From an uncultured Prevotellaceae bacterium (GTDB lineage: Bacteria > Bacteroidota > Bacteroidia > Bacteroidales > Muribaculaceae): a stretch of DNA of 64,000 nt. Made by a program: the position numbers and the translations under genes. Location of the stretch: assembly GCA_900318255.1 (NCBI GenBank), contig ONJX01000001.1, positions 124,001-188,000 of the forward strand, read 5' to 3'. Shown piece after piece: positions 38,827-48,027 of this stretch. How positions within the stretch are numbered: the stretch's first letter is position 1; each line of letters starts with the position of its first letter. A model generated the notes under the pieces. It had not been told where the DNA came from, did not search any database, and worked only from the letters and a program-made list of their open reading frames with translations.

Positions 38827-41754
38827 TTATTTGCGACGGCTTTTACCTTTTTTGCCACCTTTCTTGGTAGCGTCCTTCTTGGCAGCGGCTTTCTTGGCAG
38901 GTTGTGCGCTGGCTTTGGCAGCTTCTTGAACGAAGTTGCCCTCGGGGTTCATAGTTACCTCGATGCAGTTGCCGCTCTTGACGAGAACGTCCTTGACAAA
39001 CTTGCTCACGTCGGCAGCAGTAACCTTGTTGACAGCCTCTTTGTAGCCGTTCTGGGTGTCGATGTTGAAGCTATTATACATGTTCAGCACGTTAATCCAG
39101 TGGGCATTGCTCTTGGTGTTAGTGTCATAGTCCTTGAGCATCTTCTCTTTAATCTTCTGGAGTGCGTCGGCCTCGATTTGTCCATTGGCAACATCATTGA
39201 GCGACTCACGCATAATCTTGATCACGAGGTCTTTCTTCTCGGGCTTCATCGACACGTAAGTGATTGCCTGGGTGAAAGGCTTGTCGCCCTTGATGGTCAT
39301 GCCGGCACTGCCGTGAGGAGAGTAGGCTGCGCCCTCATCCTCGCGCACCTTCTTGAGCAGGATCACGTCGAGCACCTGACCGGCGATGTCGGCCTTGATG
39401 TCGTTCTCCATAGTGTAAGGAGCGTCGTAGCTGTGCCACATCACCAGCGAGGTGGTTTGTGGGGTCTCCATAGCGCGTACAAACTCGTTCTTGACGTTTC
39501 CTGTCACAATCTTGGCGCCTTCCTTGAAGTTCTCTTTCACGCCAGGTTGCGATGGCAGCGAGGCGATGTATTGCTCAATGAGAGGCTTGATAGTTTCCTC
39601 GTCGAAGCTACCCACGAAGTAGAAGGTGAAGTCGGCAGCGTTAGCGGTGCGCTCCTTGGCAATCTCAATCACGCGGTCGTAGTTCACATCCTTAATATCC
39701 TCAACGTTGAGGGGTTTCTTGCGCCAGTCGTGGTTGTAGGTGGTAGTCTGGATACTGTCGGCCAGGGCGGCGTCGGGGTTGCTGCTCTTGTTCTTGAGCT
39801 GAGTCTCGACAAACGACATGTAGGTCGAAGCAGCCTTCTCGTCCTTGGTGAGGGCGGTGAAGTAGAGGTAGTTGAGCTGGAACAGGGTCTCAAGGTCTTT
39901 CTTGGTAGAGTTACCGTTGAGGCGCTCATAGTTCTCCGAGAGGCTCAGGTCCACGTTGGCGTTCTTGCCAGCGAGGGCCTTCTCGAGCTCGTTGTTAGTG
40001 AAGTTTCCAAGACCACCGGCAGCCACTACGAGGTCAAACATACTGCAGTTAGCCCAGTCCTTCTTACCATAGAGTGAGCTACCGCCCTTCGACTCGGCAT
40101 AATAGCGAATCTCGTCGTCCTTGAAGTCGGTCTTCTTGAGGATCACCTTGGCACCGTTGCTCAGTGTGAGCTCCTTGAAGCCAAGCTTGGTGTTCTCGGT
40201 CTCGCTCACGATCTTGCCTGGAGTGGGCAGCTCGGTGATGAGAGGCTCATCCTTCACGTTGTCAACGTAGGCTTCGAGGTTTGCACCCTGTGCAGCATCG
40301 ATGGCACCCTTGAGCAACTCTTTTGCAGGAAGGGTAATCTCGGGCTTGTCGGGGGCGAAGTTCATCACCACGAGGTTCTTGTCGTCGGTGGGCATCATCT
40401 GTGCCATGAGTTGGTTGATCATGTCAACTTGAATGTTGGGCGCAATCATGCTCATCATCTGGTGCTCCCACTCGATTGAGGGATAAGGCTCGTGCTCAAG
40501 GAAGTTAGAGCAATATTCACGACCGAAGCGGTCGTTGTTGATTTGGTTGCGGTTGTTGTATTGCTTCTCGAGGTTGCTCATGTACTCATCTTTCACGCGC
40601 ACATACTCGGTGGCGGTGAAGCCGTGCTTAGCAGCGCGAAGGGCCTCCTCTGTAACCATCTGTGTTGCCTCCTTGGTCTTGCCGTCCTTGGGAATAAACG
40701 AGAGCTGGAAGGCATCTTTGGTCTTTGCAAAGATGTAGTTGCCATAGCCGGCACCAGCCTGCAGATAGGGGCAGTCGGGCTCAAGGGCTTTCTCCTCAAG
40801 ACGCTTGTCGAGCATGGTGCAAGCCATGTTGATGGCATACTGCATCACCATGTAGCTGATGTCGCTCTTGATCTCATCGGGCAGTGGATCGGTCTTGTAC
40901 ATGATTTGCACAATGTTGAACTGCTGCTCCTTGTCGTGGTCGATGACGAAGATGGGCTCGTCGTTGTCGGGCACCTCCACGTCAACTACCTGTGCTGCAT
41001 CGGCAGCAGGACCAGGGATGGAGCTGAACATCTCTTTAATCTTGGCCTCGGTGCGGTCCACGTCGATGTCGCCCACCACCACGATAGCCTGGTTGTCGGG
41101 ACGATACCACTTGTGGTAGTAGTTGCGAATCTCGTCATACTTGAAGTTGTCAACCACGCTCATCAAGCCGATGGGCATGCGCTTGCCATACTTCGACCCT
41201 GGATAGAGGGTCTCGAGGTTGCGCTCAAACATGCGCTGGCTGGCGCTAGAGCGCACACGCCACTCCTCGTGAATGACACCACGCTCCTTGTCGATCTCGT
41301 CGCCCTCGAGCAGCAGGCCGTTGCTCCAGTCCTTGAGGATGAGAAGGCACGAGTCAATAGCACTGACGCGAGTGCTGGGAACGTCGTTGATGTTGTAAAC
41401 AGTTTGATCCACGCCGGTGTAGGCGTTCAGGTCGCGACCAAACTCCACGCCCAGCGAGCGGGTGTAGTCAATCACACCATTGCCAGGATAGTTCACAGTG
41501 CCGTTAAAGGCCATGTGCTCGAGGAAGTGGGCGAGACCACGCTGGCTCTCCTCCTCCTGCAATGAGCCCACACGCTGTGCGATGTAGAAGTTCACGCGAT
41601 GCTCGGGCCAGTTGTTCTGCTTGATGTAGTAGGTCAAGCCGTTAGCCAGCTTACCGGTGCGCACCGAGGGGTCGTTCTCGATGGGCATCGATTGAGCCAT
41701 TGAGCCAAGAGCTACAAGCATCATGGCTGCAAAGAAGATTTTTCTTAATTTCAT
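38827..41754 (-). CDS. M16-family zinc peptidase (PqqL-like)
   Basis: A 975-aa exported insulinase-type peptidase: signal peptide (1-20), first M16 domain with the inverted zinc motif HFLEH at residues 76-80 and the distal Glu near residue 150, an inactive M16 domain, and the C-terminal M16 pair from about 540. It acts as a periplasmic clamp that degrades unfolded or small peptides. The last 35 residues are alanine/lysine-rich (PAKKAAAKKDATKKGGKKGK, then SRRK), which is unusual for the family. Terminator downstream; a -7 box TACTTTTG is at 41824-41831. Confidence 0.92.
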   Translation of the reverse strand: MKLRKIFFAAMMLVALGSMAQSMPIENDPSVRTGKLANGLTYYIKQNNWPEHRVNFYIAQRVGSLQEEESQRGLAHFLEHMAFNGTVNYPGNGVIDYTRSLGVEFGRDLNAYTGVDQTVYNINDVPSTRVSAIDSCLLILKDWSNGLLLEGDEIDKERGVIHEEWRVRSSASQRMFERNLETLYPGSKYGKRMPIGLMSVVDNFKYDEIRNYYHKWYRPDNQAIVVVGDIDVDRTEAKIKEMFSSIPGPAADAAQVVDVEVPDNDEPIFVIDHDKEQQFNIVQIMYKTDPLPDEIKSDISYMVMQYAINMACTMLDKRLEEKALEPDCPYLQAGAGYGNYIFAKTKDAFQLSFIPKDGKTKEATQMVTEEALRAAKHGFTATEYVRVKDEYMSNLEKQYNNRNQINNDRFGREYCSNFLEHEPYPSIEWEHQMMSMIAPNIQVDMINQLMAQMMPTDDKNLVVMNFAPDKPEITLPAKELLKGAIDAAQGANLEAYVDNVKDEPLITELPTPGKIVSETENTKLGFKELTLSNGAKVILKKTDFKDDEIRYYAESKGGSSLYGKKDWANCSMFDLVVAAGGLGNFTNNELEKALAGKNANVDLSLSENYERLNGNSTKKDLETLFQLNYLYFTALTKDEKAASTYMSFVETQLKNKSSNPDAALADSIQTTTYNHDWRKKPLNVEDIKDVNYDRVIEIAKERTANAADFTFYFVGSFDEETIKPLIEQYIASLPSQPGVKENFKEGAKIVTGNVKNEFVRAMETPQTTSLVMWHSYDAPYTMENDIKADIAGQVLDVILLKKVREDEGAAYSPHGSAGMTIKGDKPFTQAITYVSMKPEKKDLVIKIMRESLNDVANGQIEADALQKIKEKMLKDYDTNTKSNAHWINVLNMYNSFNIDTQNGYKEAVNKVTAADVSKFVKDVLVKSGNCIEVTMNPEGNFVQEAAKASAQPAKKAAAKKDATKKGGKKGKSRRK

Positions 41755-41823
41755 ACTTTGAAAAATGTTTATTATGAATTTATTAATTGGGATTTGTTAA
41801 ATAATCACCTTGTTTTAAACTTA

Positions 41824-41831
41824 CAAAAGTA
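41824..41831 (-). promoter_or_regulatory. -7 box of the M16 gene
   Basis: TACTTTTG on the minus strand, 70 nt before ATG 41754. Confidence 0.45.
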
Positions 41832-41875
41832 GGTAATTATCAAATAATATTGTGTATGGATAATATTATTAAATG

Positions 41876-43036
41876 TTAATTTTGTGAAATTCCTTGATTT
41901 TGGCTTTCGTTTTGACCCACAAGTAGGCGCTTCATCAGCTCAATGTCGGTTTCCACCTCGCCTTGCATGAGGTAGCTGTCGTGACGGGCGATGACCTCGT
42001 TGTAGAGCTGCTCGGCCCGTGCACGGTCGCCGTCAAGGAGCAGGGCTTTGGCCATGAGCACGCGCTGCTTCGACGACATCACGCGGGCGTGCTTGGTAAC
42101 GTAGGTCATCATCATCTTGTCGGCAACACACGCTTGCGCCAGCTCTTTATCGCCGGTGGCGAGGCTGGTGTAGGTGAGCTCGCTCTTTGCTTCGAGCTTG
42201 TAGAGCGGTATCAGCTCATCGCCGTGGCTGTGGAGCAGCTCTTTAAAATGCTCGTGAGCAAGCTCAAGATGCCCCTGGTCAAGTTCGCGCGAGAAGCTCA
42301 TCAGTCCCACATTGGCTTGCAGTGGGTCGCGGTAGTTGATGTCACCACCCAGGTCAAAGAGCTCATTGGGCATGTGAGACAGACGCGTGCCGTTCTGCAG
42401 TTTCTCATTCACGAGGAGCTGCACGGCAAAGCCCTTCACCGCCTGCTTGTCGCGGTGCAGGTTAAAGAGGTTGTAGCCATCGTTGGCAACGCCACCAAAT
42501 TTTAAGGGGATGCCGTTGAGCAACGCAAAAACTAAGCCTATCGCCAATGTTGCCGCAAGGAAATAACGCAACCCCGAGGGCATGCCGTCACAGAAGATCA
42601 ACAGCAACAGCGACACGATGGCGCACAGCAGGTTGACGAGCACTCCACCGGCATTATAGAGCTGAGTGGGAATCTTGTCGAGAGGCACATCCACGGGTGG
42701 CGACATGAGGCATTGACCACCAGTGCCGGCAAGCTTGAAACGCTTGAAGCGCAGCTTGCCATCGCCGTCCTTAAACAGCGTGATAGACCCCACGCGAAAC
42801 GACACAAAGCGGTAGCCGCTCAGCAGGCCGCACACCAGGTGTCCCGCCTCGTGAAGAACAATTTGCAAGTAGGCGGCGAGTGCCACGGCAACAAAGAGCA
42901 TGCACATATCAAGTATCTCACCAAGAGCGCTAGTGTCGCCCTTCGAGCCACCGCCATGGTTGGCAAGCAGTATTATTGCAAGTCCTACGCCAAAGCCAAG
43001 AAACAGCGATATAATTATTGGAAATACCTTTTTCAT
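41876..43036 (-). CDS. M50-like site-2 protease family membrane protein
   Basis: A 386-aa membrane protein. The first helix is followed by a second hydrophobic stretch containing VLHEAGHLV (HExxH, residues 62-66). A later hydrophobic segment (GLVFALLNGIPLKFGGVAND) may hold the third metal ligand, as in the NxxPxxxxDG region of M50 proteases. The C-terminal half (about 190-386) is a soluble helical, TPR-like domain. It is third in an operon with an ECF sigma factor and a membrane protein, which suggests regulated intramembrane proteolysis. ATG 43036 is preferred over a TTG at 43042. Confidence 0.75.
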   Translation of the reverse strand: MKKVFPIIISLFLGFGVGLAIILLANHGGGSKGDTSALGEILDMCMLFVAVALAAYLQIVLHEAGHLVCGLLSGYRFVSFRVGSITLFKDGDGKLRFKRFKLAGTGGQCLMSPPVDVPLDKIPTQLYNAGGVLVNLLCAIVSLLLLIFCDGMPSGLRYFLAATLAIGLVFALLNGIPLKFGGVANDGYNLFNLHRDKQAVKGFAVQLLVNEKLQNGTRLSHMPNELFDLGGDINYRDPLQANVGLMSFSRELDQGHLELAHEHFKELLHSHGDELIPLYKLEAKSELTYTSLATGDKELAQACVADKMMMTYVTKHARVMSSKQRVLMAKALLLDGDRARAEQLYNEVIARHDSYLMQGEVETDIELMKRLLVGQNESQNQGISQN

Positions 43037-43042
43037 CGTCAA

Positions 43043-43657
43043 TTAGTCTTCTTTAGTTATCTGCTCTATTTGCTCAATGAGCTGGTTGTTGGTGCGCTGC
43101 ATCTTGCGCAAGATGAGCCAAGCTATCACGCCGCCAATGAGAGCTCCCACCACAATGGCGCCAATCATGATAGCCACCACTGTGCCGTGGTGTGGAAGGG
43201 TGCAGCCGCAGTCGAGGCGCATGGCAATCTCGATGCAGAACCACACCAGCCATATCACCAAGAAGATGACGCCAGCCACAAACCACGAAGTGCGCTGCTT
43301 CTTCATCTCGGCCAGGCGCTTGCTCGTCTCCACCAGGTCGCCGCTCAGCAGCTGGCTCTTGGGAATGCGGTTGATGATATAGTCGCCCGTGGCATCGGCA
43401 ATGAGTCCTATGGCCAGGAAGCCATAGAGCCACCACGACAAGCCGTTGCCGGCGTGGAATAGCGCCATGATAATGAGCAGGATGGGAACCACGATTATCT
43501 CTCCCCACACAAATTTCTTTATCCACGAGAGCTTCGAGCCCATGCTGGTGCGCACCAGCTGCTCGTTGATGATTTGCTGCTTGTCGAGACGGCTCTTGAA
43601 GGCCGCCATCTGCTCCCGCATCTGCTCAAGTTCGGTCATATTATTATCTTTTTCCAT
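43043..43657 (-). CDS. Four-helix membrane protein between sigma factor and M50 gene
   Basis: A 204-aa protein with a helical cytoplasmic N-terminus (MTELEQMREQMAAFKSRLDK), four transmembrane helices (about 52-72, 75-95, 125-147, 160-185) and a short C-tail. It starts 11 nt after the sigma stop and ends next to the M50 gene. A cytoplasmic segment followed by membrane helices beside a sigma gene is the layout of a membrane anti-sigma factor, but no known anti-sigma domain is recognised, so this is inference. Confidence 0.75.
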   Translation of the reverse strand: MEKDNNMTELEQMREQMAAFKSRLDKQQIINEQLVRTSMGSKLSWIKKFVWGEIIVVPILLIIMALFHAGNGLSWWLYGFLAIGLIADATGDYIINRIPKSQLLSGDLVETSKRLAEMKKQRTSWFVAGVIFLVIWLVWFCIEIAMRLDCGCTLPHHGTVVAIMIGAIVVGALIGGVIAWLILRKMQRTNNQLIEQIEQITKED

Positions 43658-43668
43658 TTTCTTCGGTT

Positions 43669-44151
43669 TTAGTTGTCATGCATTTGTTTTAGTTGCTCAC
43701 GGATTCGCACCAGGCGCACTCCCACGGCCTTGGTGCTGATGCCCACGATGGCGGCAATGTCGTCGTAGCTCATGTTCTCGAGCCACAACAGCACGATGGC
43801 GCGGTCGAAGGGCTGCAAGCGGCTGATGCGCTGGTGCAGGAGCTTGGTTTGCCGGTTCTCCACGTTGTCATCGTCGAGGAAGTCGCGGTCGATGGTGAGC
43901 GGCACTGTGTCGAGGCGTTTTTTCTTCTTGCGGTCGCTGGTGATGCAGGTGTTGAGGGCTATGCGCCACACCCAGGTGCCCATGTTGCTGCGCCCCTCAA
44001 ACTTGTCGAGGCCATTCCACAAGTTGATGAGCGTCTCCTGAAACAGGTCCTCCACCTCGTCGTGCTCTTTCGAGAACATGTAGCACACCGAGTAGATTGT
44101 GCTCTTATACTCCAGCAGGAGTTGCCTGAAATTGGATTCGGTTTTTTCCAT
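43669..44151 (-). CDS. ECF-type RNA polymerase sigma factor
   Basis: A 160-aa sigma-70 family factor with region 2 (YSVCYMFSKEHDEVEDLFQE and LINLWNGLDKFEGRSN) and region 4 (LQPFDRAIVLLWLENMSYDD followed by IAAIVGISTKAVGVRLVRIR). I use ATG 44151 (MEKTESNFRQ); the frame can be extended to 44181. It leads an operon with a membrane protein and an M50 protease. The linker has a KKKKR block. Targets are unknown. Confidence 0.92.
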   Translation of the reverse strand: MEKTESNFRQLLLEYKSTIYSVCYMFSKEHDEVEDLFQETLINLWNGLDKFEGRSNMGTWVWRIALNTCITSDRKKKKRLDTVPLTIDRDFLDDDNVENRQTKLLHQRISRLQPFDRAIVLLWLENMSYDDIAAIVGISTKAVGVRLVRIREQLKQMHDN

Positions 44152-44281
44152 TTTCTTTTTCGTTACATCTGTTAGACGCAATAAAAACTCAAAAACTACA
44201 ATAAAAACTGTTTTTTTGATGTTTTTTCTATAAAAACGAGGTGTGGGCTCACATTATTTCTTGTATTATGGGAAAAATCAG

Positions 44282-44289
44282 TATCTTTG
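44282..44289 (+). promoter_or_regulatory. -7 box of the L,D-transpeptidase operon
   Basis: TATCTTTG, with CTTG about 18 nt upstream. The hairpin element (copy B) lies between this box and the ATG at 44389, so it is in the leader. Confidence 0.6.
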
Positions 44290-44301
44290 TAAGCTAAAAA
44301 A

Positions 44302-44362
44302 ATGCGATTAAGCGAGACAAAGCATAAGCTTGCTTGGTGCCTTGCGAGCGTGAGCATTTTAT
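44302..44362. mobile_element. Small hairpin element (copy B)
   Basis: This 61-nt core aligns without gaps to 12979-13039. Hairpin arms are 44318-44329 and 44332-44344 around TT; flanks GATTAA-CGAGA and CGAGCGTGAGCATTTTAT match copy A. Here it sits in the 5' leader of an L,D-transpeptidase gene, whereas copy A lies upstream of the tsaD promoter in the opposite sense relative to its gene, which argues against a fixed cis-regulatory job. Confidence 0.7.
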
Positions 44363-44388
44363 GCAAATAATGCAAAAACAAAAATAAC

Positions 44389-45021
44389 ATGATCAAGAAA
44401 CTATTGACATTAATGGTGCTTGGGTGCTTGGCATGGGGAGCACAAGCGCAAATTGTTGACGCTGCCACTGCCACCAAGGCGACCGACAAGACAGTGTTTT
44501 ATCAAACACCACAAATCGAGAAAAAGAACACCTTTATCGTGGTCTCAAAGGCCGAGCTTAGGCTATATGTCTATGGCACTGTGGGAGGCGACACCGTGCT
44601 CATGGCAAAGTTCCCTGCCTGCTTGAGCCGCAACAAGGGGCAGAAACAGCGCAAGGGCGACAACAAGACTCCTGAGTGCAAACAGTCCAAGCCGTTCCAC
44701 ATCCAGGCCATTCGCAACTCCTCGGCTTGGACCCACAACTTCCACGACGGACGTGGCAACATCAAGGCCTACGGAGCTTGGTTCCTGAGCCTTTACACCC
44801 CAGGGCACACTGGCATAGGCATCCACGGCAGCACCAACAACGAGAGCTCGGTGCCTGGCCGCCAGAGCGAGGGTTGCATACGCCTGCGCGACCCCGACAT
44901 CATCATCCTCAAGGAGCAATATGCCTACCTCAAAATGCCCGTTATCATCAAGAACGAGACCGAGGGGCCATGGGGCTGGGAACTCAAGGCTCACGCTAAA
45001 GCTAAGCCCATAAAAAAATAA
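44389..45021 (+). CDS. L,D-transpeptidase (YkuD), exported
   Basis: A 210-aa exported enzyme that makes or edits L,D cross-links in peptidoglycan or links proteins to it. Signal peptide MIKKLLTLMVLGCLAWGAQA; the YkuD domain (about 45-185) has GIGIHGSTN with His145 and SEGCIRL with catalytic Cys163. Tandem with a lipoprotein paralogue 10 nt downstream. Confidence 0.92.
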   Translation: MIKKLLTLMVLGCLAWGAQAQIVDAATATKATDKTVFYQTPQIEKKNTFIVVSKAELRLYVYGTVGGDTVLMAKFPACLSRNKGQKQRKGDNKTPECKQSKPFHIQAIRNSSAWTHNFHDGRGNIKAYGAWFLSLYTPGHTGIGIHGSTNNESSVPGRQSEGCIRLRDPDIIILKEQYAYLKMPVIIKNETEGPWGWELKAHAKAKPIKK

Positions 45022-45031
45022 AGCTAGCGAT

Positions 45032-45661
45032 ATGAAGAAATTACTCACATTGACATTAACGGCTCTTATTCTCATTGGCTTTACCGCCTGTGGCGGCAAG
45101 AAAGACAACGACACCGAGAAAACATCGGTCAAGAAAGAGAAAAAAGAGGCCTACAAGGACATCTACAAGGGCGACTACGACAAGAGCAAGACCTTTATTG
45201 TCATCTCCAAGAAAGACCTGCTGCTCACCGTCTATGCCCCCGTCAAGGGCGACACCGTGCCTGTGGCGCAGTTCCCAGTGTGCCTGAGCCTTAACAAGGG
45301 CCAGAAGCAGAAACCAGGCGACATGCGCACCCCCGAGAGCGAGCCTGGCGAGCCCTTCGTCATCGACGCCATCAAGCCTGCTAAGGACTGGACTCACGAC
45401 TTTGGCGACGGACGCGGCGCCATCCTAGCCTATGGCGACTGGTTCCTGCGCCTGAAGACTCCGGGGCACAATGGCATAGGCATCCATGGCAGCACCAATA
45501 ACGACGAGTCGGTGCCTGGTCGTGCCAGTGAGGGCTGCATACGCCTGCATGACCCCGACATCATCACCCTCAAGGAGCAGTATGCCCGAGTGGGAATGCC
45601 AGTAATCATCAAGCAAGAAGACCAGGGACTCAAGTCCTTTGAGAGAGCAGTAAAGCAGTAA
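45032..45661 (+). CDS. L,D-transpeptidase (YkuD), lipoprotein form
   Basis: A 209-aa paralogue of the preceding gene with a lipoprotein signal (MKKLLTLTLTALILIGFTAC), so it should be membrane-anchored, unlike its neighbour. GIGIHGSTN and SEGCIRLHDPD hold the catalytic His and Cys. A charged Lys/Glu linker (KKEKKEAYKD) separates anchor and domain. Its last codons merge into an AGCAGTAA repeat. Confidence 0.92.
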   Translation: MKKLLTLTLTALILIGFTACGGKKDNDTEKTSVKKEKKEAYKDIYKGDYDKSKTFIVISKKDLLLTVYAPVKGDTVPVAQFPVCLSLNKGQKQKPGDMRTPESEPGEPFVIDAIKPAKDWTHDFGDGRGAILAYGDWFLRLKTPGHNGIGIHGSTNNDESVPGRASEGCIRLHDPDIITLKEQYARVGMPVIIKQEDQGLKSFERAVKQ

Positions 45662-45685
45662 AGCAGTAGAGCAGTAGAGCAGCCC

Positions 45686-45755
45686 GATCCCCGATCCCCG
45701 ATCCCCGATCCTCGATCCTCGATCCCCGATCCTCGACCCCCGATCCCCGATCCTC
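45686..45755. repeat. 7-bp tandem repeat GATCCCC
   Basis: Ten consecutive heptamers GATCCCC/GATCCTC/GACCCCC. Just before it, 45650-45682 is a run of AGCAGTAA/AGCAGTAG octamers that overlaps the end of the L,D-transpeptidase gene. Confidence 0.85.
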
Positions 45756-45790
45756 GTTTCACCTTCCACCTAAATAATAACTAAAAAACT

Positions 45791-47899
45791 ATGAACTATA
45801 AACCATTTCTCATGTGCGCTGCACTCACCATTGCTGGCTCGGCAGTAGCCCAGCAAAAGATTAACTACCCCAAGGCTAAAACCGTTGATGTCACCGACGA
45901 CTACTTTGGCACCCGAGTTGCCGACCCCTACCGTTGGCTCGAGGACGACAACAGCACCGAGACCGCCCAGTGGGTAAAGGCCGAGAACGAAATCACTCAA
46001 GCCTACCTCAAGAAGATTCCCTTCCGCGACAAGGTGAAGAAACGCCTCACCGAGCTCGCCAACTATCCCAAGATGGGCACCCCATTCTATGTGAAAGATA
46101 AAATCTACTACTTCAAGAACGACGGTCTGCAAAACCAGAGCGTGCTTTACATGAAAGAAAAGCTCGACGGCGAGGAGCGCATGGTATTTGACCCCAACAC
46201 GCTGAGCCAGGACGGCACCGTGGCGTTGCAAAGCCTTAACTTCTCGAAGGACGGCCGCTATGCCGCCTACACCATCACCCGCAACGGCAGCGACTGGAAC
46301 GAGATCATCGTCCATGACCTCAAGACCGGCAAGATGCTCGACGACCACATCGTGTGGGCAAAGTTTACCGACGCGCAATGGCTGGGCGACGGCTTCTTCT
46401 ATAGCGCCTACGACAAGCCCGAGGATGCCAAGTCGTCGAAGAACGAATGGCACAAGGTGATGTATCACAAGCTGGGCACGCCGCAAGAGGAAGACTACCT
46501 GGAGTTCCGAAGCTACGACGACCCGCTGCTCTTTAACCAGGTGGGTGTTGACGAGGACGAGCGCTATGTCTTCATCCTGCAAAGCGCTGGCGAGGGCAAC
46601 TCGCTCTTTGTCAAGGATCTCAAGAGCCTCAACCCACATTATGTGAAGATTGCCGACGATGGCGAGTATGCCTTCTCGCCCATAGGAGTAGATAACGGCA
46701 AGATATATGTGATGACCAACCAGAATGCACCTTGCTACAAGGTGCTCGCCTACGATGCCGAGAAGCTTGGCGCCAAGAACTTCACCGAGTTCATCCCCGA
46801 GAAGAAATGGGTGCTCAGCGGCATACAGATGGCCGACCACAAGTTCATCGTCACCTACGACCGCGACGCCAGCTCTCATGCCTACCTCTATGACCGCAAC
46901 GGCCGCGAGCTACAAGAGATAAAGCTCCCCACGCTGGGCTCGGTGGGCTTCAGCTGCAAGAACACCCGCAAGGAAGTGTTCTACAACTTCACCTCCTACA
47001 CCTTCCCCTCCACCATCTACAGCTACAACATCGAGACCAACCAATCGACACCCTTCTTCCAGCCTAAGGTGGCCCTCAACCCCGAGGACTATGTCACCGA
47101 GCAGGTGTTCTATCCCAGCAAGGACGGTACTAAAATTCCCATGTTCCTCATCTACAAGAAAGGCATGAAGAAAGACGGCAAGCGACCAGTGTTCCTCTAT
47201 GGATATGGTGGCTTCAACGTGTCGATGAACCCAGGCTTCAGCTATGCCCGCACACCATTTGCCATGATCGACAAGGGCGGCATCTGCGCCTACACCAACC
47301 TGCGCGGCGGTGGTGAGTATGGCGAAGAGTGGCACAAGGCTGGCACCAAGATGCAGAAGCAGAACGTGTTTGACGACTTCATTGCCGCTGCCGAGTGGCT
47401 CATCGACCAGGGCTACACCAAGAAAGGCAAAATAGCCTGCAACGGTGGCAGCAACGGCGGCCTCCTCGTGGGTGCTGTGGTGAACCAGCGTCCCGACCTG
47501 TGGGGTGCCGCAGTGCCTCAGGTGGGCGTGATGGACATGCTGCGCTACCACCTCTTCACCATTGGCTGGAACTGGGCCCCCGACTATGGCCGCAGCGACG
47601 ACAGCCGCGAGATGTTTGAGTACCTCAAGGGCTACTCACCGCTGCACACCATCAAGAACGACGGCACGCCCTATCCTCCCATCATGGTCACCACCAGCGA
47701 CCACGACGACCGTGTGGTGCCTGCCCACTCGTTTAAGTATGCCGCTCAGCTGCAAGCCAGCAACACTGGCAATGCCGTGAAGCTCATTCGCATCGACGTC
47801 AACGCCGGCCACGGCCACGGCAAGCCCATGAGCAAAGTGATTGAGGAATATACCGACATCCAGTCGTTTATCATGTATAACCTCGGCGTTAAGCCTTAA
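45791..47899 (+). CDS. Prolyl oligopeptidase (S9 family), exported
   Basis: A 702-aa serine peptidase: signal peptide (1-20), seven-bladed propeller (about 75-430) and alpha/beta-hydrolase domain. The nucleophile lies in CNGGSNGGLLV (near residue 555), the aspartate in DHDDRVVPAHS and the histidine in GHGHGKPMSK (near 675). It cleaves after proline in short peptides, probably in the periplasm. Length is typical. Confidence 0.93.
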   Translation: MNYKPFLMCAALTIAGSAVAQQKINYPKAKTVDVTDDYFGTRVADPYRWLEDDNSTETAQWVKAENEITQAYLKKIPFRDKVKKRLTELANYPKMGTPFYVKDKIYYFKNDGLQNQSVLYMKEKLDGEERMVFDPNTLSQDGTVALQSLNFSKDGRYAAYTITRNGSDWNEIIVHDLKTGKMLDDHIVWAKFTDAQWLGDGFFYSAYDKPEDAKSSKNEWHKVMYHKLGTPQEEDYLEFRSYDDPLLFNQVGVDEDERYVFILQSAGEGNSLFVKDLKSLNPHYVKIADDGEYAFSPIGVDNGKIYVMTNQNAPCYKVLAYDAEKLGAKNFTEFIPEKKWVLSGIQMADHKFIVTYDRDASSHAYLYDRNGRELQEIKLPTLGSVGFSCKNTRKEVFYNFTSYTFPSTIYSYNIETNQSTPFFQPKVALNPEDYVTEQVFYPSKDGTKIPMFLIYKKGMKKDGKRPVFLYGYGGFNVSMNPGFSYARTPFAMIDKGGICAYTNLRGGGEYGEEWHKAGTKMQKQNVFDDFIAAAEWLIDQGYTKKGKIACNGGSNGGLLVGAVVNQRPDLWGAAVPQVGVMDMLRYHLFTIGWNWAPDYGRSDDSREMFEYLKGYSPLHTIKNDGTPYPPIMVTTSDHDDRVVPAHSFKYAAQLQASNTGNAVKLIRIDVNAGHGHGKPMSKVIEEYTDIQSFIMYNLGVKP

Positions 47900-48020
47900 T
47901 GCAATGCACAATGCTTAATGCACAATGCTTAATGCATAATGCTTAATGCTTAATCTATAAAAACTAGAATATCTAGAATTTCTAGAAAATCTAGAATTTC
48001 TAGAACCTCTAGAAAAAAAT
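47900..48020. repeat. AATGCACAATGCTT and TCTAGAA repeats
   Basis: 47900-47953 is built of GCAATGCACAATGCTTAAT words; 47964-48017 is built of six TCTAGAA words. The latter recurs after lolD. Confidence 0.8.
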
Positions 48021-48027
48021 AACAAAA

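Noticed and set aside
45425-45769. Gly/Arg-rich minus-strand frames
   Set aside because: They arise from the GATCCCC heptamer repeat and lack any support.
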